DNA of 54,962 bases from JBMTVT01 sp049451635 (GTDB lineage Bacteria > Bacteroidota > Bacteroidia > Flavobacteriales > Flavobacteriaceae). The notes under the pieces were generated by a model. It was not told where the DNA came from. It did no database searches and saw nothing but the letters and a program-made list of their open reading frames with translations. Position 1 is the stretch's first letter, and every line of letters starts with the position of its first letter. The position numbers were made by a program, and so were the translations under genes. The stretch spans positions 1 through 54,962 of the forward strand of contig JBMTVT010000003.1 in the NCBI GenBank assembly GCA_049451635.1, in the 5' to 3' direction. Positions 50,859 through 54,962 of the stretch are shown piece after piece.

Positions 50859-51293
50859 TTAACAAGATAATGGTATTTTATCTATACGTTTTTGGTGTCT
50901 TCCACCTTCAAAAGCAGTGTTTAAAAAAACCTCTACCATTTCTACAGCTTGATGGATAGCTGTAAATCTAGCAGGAATACATAAAACATTAGCGTTATTA
51001 TGGGCACGAATAAGCTCTACTATTTCTTTATTCCAGCATAAACCAGCGCGAATTTTTTGGTGTTTATTAGCAGACATAGCAACACCATTAGCACTACCAC
51101 ATATTAAAATACCGTAATCTGCTTTTTGCTTTTCAACCTCTTCTGCTACAGGGTGTACAAAATCGGCATAATCTACACTATCATTACTATCTGTTCCATG
51201 GTTAATAACCGTATAACCTTTTGATTGTAAATAGTCTACTATAGCGAATTTATAATCGGTACCTGCGTGATCGTTTCCTATTGAAATAGTCAT
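50859..51293 (-). CDS. rpiB: Ribose-5-phosphate isomerase B
   Basis: Interconverts ribose-5-phosphate and ribulose-5-phosphate. The N-terminal IGNDHAGTDYK and the catalytic-Cys loop ILICGSANGVAMSANKH (Cys65) match RpiB; the usual CGSG is CGSA here. The C-terminal GGRHQKRIDKI is present. 144 residues. First gene of the operon, with a full -7 match (TACCTTTG) upstream on the minus strand. Confidence 0.95.
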   Translation of the reverse strand: MTISIGNDHAGTDYKFAIVDYLQSKGYTVINHGTDSNDSVDYADFVHPVAEEVEKQKADYGILICGSANGVAMSANKHQKIRAGLCWNKEIVELIRAHNNANVLCIPARFTAIHQAVEMVEVFLNTAFEGGRHQKRIDKIPLSC

Positions 51294-51320
51294 TATTTTA
51301 AGTATTATTATATATTATTA

Positions 51321-51328
51321 CAAAGGTA
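51321..51328 (-). promoter_or_regulatory. Candidate -7 element of the rpiB operon
   Basis: TACCTTTG on the minus strand, a full TAnnTTTG match 28 bases ahead of the rpiB ATG. The predicted start site is near 51317. Confidence 0.5.
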
Positions 51329-51755
51329 GTAATTATAAATAATGTGTATTACTATATTTATTACATGTTAATAAGTGTTTATTTTTTTTTAAAAGAAAAA
51401 AAAGAATATTCATTTATTTTTCTAAACAAAAATTGCAAGTTAAAATCCAAATTTTTAATTCACTTTTTCTAGAAAATTTATGAGACAAAAAGAAGATAGA
51501 TATAAACATCATTTTAAATAAAGTTATAAGTAAAAACTATTTAAATATAGTTGTTAACAATTGTGAACATAACATTAAAATACATTAAAAATGAACTCAT
51601 TAAAAATTATTTTAATGTTAATTACATATTAATAGAATATAAATTAATTATTATCAAAATAAAACTTAAAAAAGTTATACTACATATTAACAGGCTATAA
51701 TAACCATTATTTATTTTTTTAAATTTTAAAAGAAATTAATAGTATAAATATATTA

Positions 51756-51764
51756 TGTGGATAA
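51756..51764 (-). promoter_or_regulatory. DnaA box
   Basis: TGTGGATAA, the exact complement of the consensus TTATCCACA. It sits in the AT-rich gap about 145 bases ahead of rnr. It could be a regulatory DnaA site or part of an origin. Confidence 0.5.
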
Positions 51765-51908
51765 CTTCAATTTAACGTTACCAAAACACTATTAAATATT
51801 AATATTGTAACTTTACTAAAAATAAATAGCAAAGCTTCTTACAAAATATAGCTATTTAATAACACAATTTCCTGTATCTTAGGAAATGAATATGATTACA
51901 AAAATTAC

Positions 51909-54098
51909 ATGACAAGAAAGAAAAAAGGGAAATCTAAAAACAAAGGTATTTCCAACCTTACCAATACCATCTTAAGTATTTTAAAAAAAGAAAGAAACAA
52001 AACTTTTAACTACAAACAAATAGCTGCCATACTTGGTGTAAATGATGCTAGTAGTAGGAATCAAATTATAAAAAAATTACGCGATTTACAAGGAAAAAAA
52101 GAAATTGAAGAAGTAGAACGCGGTAAGTTTAAAGCTGTAATAAAAACCGATCACCATAAAGGTATTCTAGATTTATCTGGAAGAGGATCTGGTTATATTA
52201 TAAGCGAAGATTTTAATGATGATATTTTTATAGCTTCAAATAACATTAATAAGGCCTTAGATGGCGATGAAGTAGAATTTTACCTGTATAAACGCCCTAA
52301 AAAAGGGAAGTTAGAAGGAGAAATAACCAATATTATTAAACGTGCAAAAACTGAATATATTGGTGTTATTCAAATGCATGAAAAATATGCTTTTGTAATA
52401 ACAGATAGTATTAAAATGTACAAAGATATTTTTGTACCTATTAATAAAACCTTTAAAGCAGAAGATGGTGATAAAGTATTGGTAAGACTTGAAGATTGGC
52501 CAGAAAACGCCGATTCTCCTTATGGAAAAGTGATACAAATTTTAGGTAAACCAGGAGAACATAATACCGAAATACATTCTATTTTAGCTGAATATGGTCT
52601 GCCTTATGAATTTCCGTATGAAGTAGAACAATTTGTAAATCAAATAGATACATCTATAAATTCAGAAGAAATTGCAAAACGTAGAGATATGCGACAAGAT
52701 TTAACCTTTACTATCGACCCAAAAGATGCTAAAGATTTTGATGATGCGTTGTCTTTTAAAGTTTTAGATAATGGTTTGTATGAAATTGGTATTCATATTG
52801 CCGATGTATCGTATTATGTAGAAGAAGGAACCGTTTTGGATGATGAAGCTTATGAACGAGCAACCTCTATTTATTTGGTAGATAGAGTAGTACCTATGTT
52901 ACCAGAAATATTATCAAACAATACTTGTTCTTTAAGACCACATGAAGAAAAATTAACTTTTTCGGCAGTGTTTCAAATAAATGACAAATGTGAAATAAAA
53001 AACGAATGGTTTGGTAGAACTGTAACCTATAGCGATGCTCGTTTTACTTATGAAGAAGCGCAAGTTATTATAGAATCAAAATTAAATATCATTCCAAAAG
53101 AAGTATCCTTAACAGGAAGCGAATATCAAACTAATCCTGCTATTTCGAAAGCCATTTTAAAACTAGATGAACTAGCTAAAAAAATACGTGTTAAACGTAT
53201 GAGTTCTGGAGCAATTTCATTTGATAAAGTTGAAGTAAAGTTCGATTTAGATGAAAAAGCAAATCCTGTTGGTGTCTTTTTTAAAACTAGTAAAGATGCT
53301 AATAAATTAATTGAAGAATTTATGTTATTAGCAAACCGAAAAGTATCAGAGTTTATAGGTAAAAAAGAACCAAAACACACTTTTGTATATCGTATTCACG
53401 ACGAACCAGACGATAGTAAATTAGCTCAATTACAAGGAATTGTATCAAAATTTGGATATAAATTAAACTTAAAAGATAGAAAAACAACATCGGCTTCACT
53501 TAACTTTTTACTTAAAGAAGTTAATGGAAAAAAGGAACAAAATTTAGTAGATACCTTGACTATTAGAAGTATGAGTAAGGCCGAATATTCTACACAAAAT
53601 ATTGGTCATTATGGGTTGGCGTTTAATTATTACAGTCATTTTACATCGCCTATTCGAAGATATCCCGATGTGATGGCTCATAGGTTATTGCAACATTATT
53701 TAGATGGAGGAAAATCGGTTAACGAAGCTATTTACGAAGAAAAATGTAAGCATTCCAGTGATATGGAAAATTTAGCCACCAAAGCCGAACGCGATTCTAT
53801 AAAATATATGCAAATTAAATTTATGCAAGACCATAAAGATGAGCAATTTATAGGTGTTATATCTGGAGTAACCGATTGGGGAATTTACGTTGAAATTGTA
53901 TCGAATAAATGTGAAGGTATGGTTAGTGTTCGTGATATGCAAGATGATCATTATGCGTTTGATCAAGATTTGTATGCTATGATTGGCAGACATACTAAAA
54001 ATATGTATCAACTTGGTGATGAAGTTGTTGTAAAAGTTAAAAAAACTGATTTAGTTAAAAAACATCTCGATTTTTATCTAGTAGGAAAACATGAATAA
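51909..54098 (+). CDS. rnr: Ribonuclease R
   Basis: 3'-5' exoribonuclease that degrades structured RNA. In order: N-terminal winged helix (about 10-70), cold-shock domains (about 80-225), the RNB catalytic domain (about 250-590), and an S1 domain (about 640-725, FIGVISGVTDWGIYVEIV). The active-site carboxylates are in TIDPKDAKDFDDA (D270, D276, D278, D279). 729 residues, complete. It is alone between the long AT-rich gap and a repeat. Confidence 0.95.
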   Translation: MTRKKKGKSKNKGISNLTNTILSILKKERNKTFNYKQIAAILGVNDASSRNQIIKKLRDLQGKKEIEEVERGKFKAVIKTDHHKGILDLSGRGSGYIISEDFNDDIFIASNNINKALDGDEVEFYLYKRPKKGKLEGEITNIIKRAKTEYIGVIQMHEKYAFVITDSIKMYKDIFVPINKTFKAEDGDKVLVRLEDWPENADSPYGKVIQILGKPGEHNTEIHSILAEYGLPYEFPYEVEQFVNQIDTSINSEEIAKRRDMRQDLTFTIDPKDAKDFDDALSFKVLDNGLYEIGIHIADVSYYVEEGTVLDDEAYERATSIYLVDRVVPMLPEILSNNTCSLRPHEEKLTFSAVFQINDKCEIKNEWFGRTVTYSDARFTYEEAQVIIESKLNIIPKEVSLTGSEYQTNPAISKAILKLDELAKKIRVKRMSSGAISFDKVEVKFDLDEKANPVGVFFKTSKDANKLIEEFMLLANRKVSEFIGKKEPKHTFVYRIHDEPDDSKLAQLQGIVSKFGYKLNLKDRKTTSASLNFLLKEVNGKKEQNLVDTLTIRSMSKAEYSTQNIGHYGLAFNYYSHFTSPIRRYPDVMAHRLLQHYLDGGKSVNEAIYEEKCKHSSDMENLATKAERDSIKYMQIKFMQDHKDEQFIGVISGVTDWGIYVEIVSNKCEGMVSVRDMQDDHYAFDQDLYAMIGRHTKNMYQLGDEVVVKVKKTDLVKKHLDFYLVGKHE

Positions 54099-54100
54099 AT

Positions 54101-54128
54101 TGTCATTGCGAGGAACGAAGCAATCTGT
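54101..54128. repeat. Dispersed-type repeat with an ATTGC...GCAAT hairpin
   Basis: TGTCATTGCGAGGAACGAAG followed by CAATCTG. ATTGC (54105-54109) pairs with GCAAT (54120-54124). This unit is a well-known dispersed intergenic repeat in many bacterial genomes, including Bacteroidota; its copy number here is not known. Confidence 0.65.
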
Positions 54129-54227
54129 TTAAGACAAAAAAACAATTTATTAAGTTTTATAAAAATTATCTAACAACGGAATAATTATTGATTAAAATCG
54201 TTCTATCAAAAAAATAAATATTAACAG

Positions 54228-54902
54228 ATGAAACGTATTATCTTATTACTAACAATTTTTATATCAGCTTCTGCAGTCTCTCAAAAACAAATTGAAAAAA
54301 CTATTGGCGACTTTAGCGAACTTAAAGTTTATGATTTAATAGAAGTTGAATTAATTAAATCAAAAGAAAATAAAGCCATTGTTACAGGTAGTAATATTGA
54401 AGATGTTGTATTAAATAATAAAAATGGTACTTTAAAAATTAAAATGAACATTGGAAAAATTTTTGATGGCAACAACACTAAAGTTACTTTATACTACACT
54501 ACATTAGATGCTATAGATGTTAATGAAGGCGCAAAAGTATATAGTACCGATACTATAAAACAATTTGAGATAAGTTTACGTGCTCAAGAAGGCGGTAGTA
54601 TACAAGTACCAATAGAGGTTTCGTATGCTATTATAAAAGCAGTAACAGGTGGCAGTATTAAAATCACAGGAAGCTCTAAATCTCAAAATGTATCATTACT
54701 TACTGGAGGATTGTATAGGGGAGAAGAACTAGAAACTATTAAAACCGAGGTATCTATAAATGTAGCAGGTGAAGCTCATGTAAAAGCTACAAAATTAGTA
54801 GATGCTAAAATTAGAGCGGGTGGCGATGTGTTAGTATACGGAAATCCAGAAACTATTAACGAAAATATTGCTCTTGGTGGCAAAGTAAAAAAAGTAGAAT
54901 AA
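54228..54902 (+). CDS. DUF2807 exported protein
   Basis: Exported protein with a signal peptide (cut near SAVSQ, about residue 19) and a DUF2807 (head-GIN) beta-helix domain: FSELKVYDLIEVELI, NGTLKIKM, DAIDVNEGAKVYS and repeated short strands with Gly turns (GGSIKITGSS, GGDVLVYGNP). The function of the family is unknown; it may be an autotransporter-like adhesin. 224 residues. It reaches the right edge of the window with no clear terminator. Confidence 0.85.
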   Translation: MKRIILLLTIFISASAVSQKQIEKTIGDFSELKVYDLIEVELIKSKENKAIVTGSNIEDVVLNNKNGTLKIKMNIGKIFDGNNTKVTLYYTTLDAIDVNEGAKVYSTDTIKQFEISLRAQEGGSIQVPIEVSYAIIKAVTGGSIKITGSSKSQNVSLLTGGLYRGEELETIKTEVSINVAGEAHVKATKLVDAKIRAGGDVLVYGNPETINENIALGGKVKKVE

Positions 54903-54962
54903 ATTTTAAATGGTAGTATCACAAAAAGTGTGTAAAGTTTAATTTTTGATTAATTTTAAATT

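Larger units (their letters stand above)
51294..51908. other. 615-base AT-rich gap with one perfect DnaA box
   Basis: No gene was found. The stretch is roughly 80% or more A/T by eye. It contains the rpiB promoter match at 51321-51328, the palindrome TTGTTAACAA at 51551-51560, and TGTGGATAA at 51756-51764, which is a perfect DnaA box (TTATCCACA) on the minus strand. A weak -7-like TATCTTAG lies at 51875-51882 for rnr. Only one perfect box was seen, so an origin is not established. Confidence 0.5.

Overview
The window looks like chromosomal DNA of a marine-type member of the Flavobacteriaceae (phylum Bacteroidota). The evidence is the low GC content, the near absence of Shine-Dalgarno sequences, and repeated matches to the phylum's -7 promoter element TAnnTTTG upstream of genes. 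Also consistent are the many SPII lipoproteins, the order DUF177-rpmF-fabH-accB-accC, and remnants of two secreted-protein gene types typical of this group (a PID-CTERM-like peptide and an LRR protein of the kind exported by type IX secretion). The genus cannot be fixed from the sequence alone. Most genes are ordinary core genes. No phage, insertion sequence, CRISPR array or defence locus was seen.

Layout. 0.2-8.8 kb: rsmI, an unknown helical protein, tdk-alr, a frameshifted mscL, asd, a secreted prolyl oligopeptidase, a lone ABC ATPase and a GreA-like factor. 8.9-15.9 kb: an FAD oxidoreductase, a fatty-acid initiation operon (fabH-accB-accC), DUF177-rpmF, pdxA and divergent ribE. 15.9-25.2 kb: a small secreted-peptide pseudogene, a CotH lipoprotein, a CAU-anticodon tRNA, methylmalonyl-CoA epimerase, rbfA, a LolE-like permease, dusB, an M28 peptidase lipoprotein, a TolB-like propeller lipoprotein and lepA. 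25.5-36.3 kb: an alpha-glucan block. 36.4-41.4 kb: an RCK-linked proton antiporter divergent from a UspA-SulP pair. 41.4-49.2 kb: a metallo-hydrolase and two lipoprotein peptidases (S8, M1), then rnpA, an S41 protease and a tandem-OmpA protein. 49.2-54.9 kb: a decayed LRR gene, the tightly packed rpiB-CDF-elaA operon, a 615-base AT-rich gap with one perfect DnaA box, rnr, and a DUF2807 protein.

The most coherent system is the alpha-glucan block: GlgM-type GT4 synthase, GlgC, GlgE maltosyltransferase, maltokinase and GlgB, followed by a GH31 alpha-glucosidase. This is the maltose-1-phosphate (GlgE) route to branched glucan known from actinobacteria. GlgC makes ADP-glucose, the GT4 enzyme can make maltose-1-phosphate, GlgE polymerises it and GlgB branches it. 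The maltokinase would add maltose-1-phosphate from maltose, yet the trehalose synthase (TreS) that usually supplies that maltose is not in the window.

The observations most worth checking are the one-base break that separates the MscL C-terminal helix, leaving it on a start codon that overlaps the stop as ATGA; the TGA in the middle of the PID-CTERM-like peptide gene; the GlgE cluster with maltokinase but no TreS; an uncharacterised conserved-looking stretch before rnpA; and the AT-rich gap before rnr.
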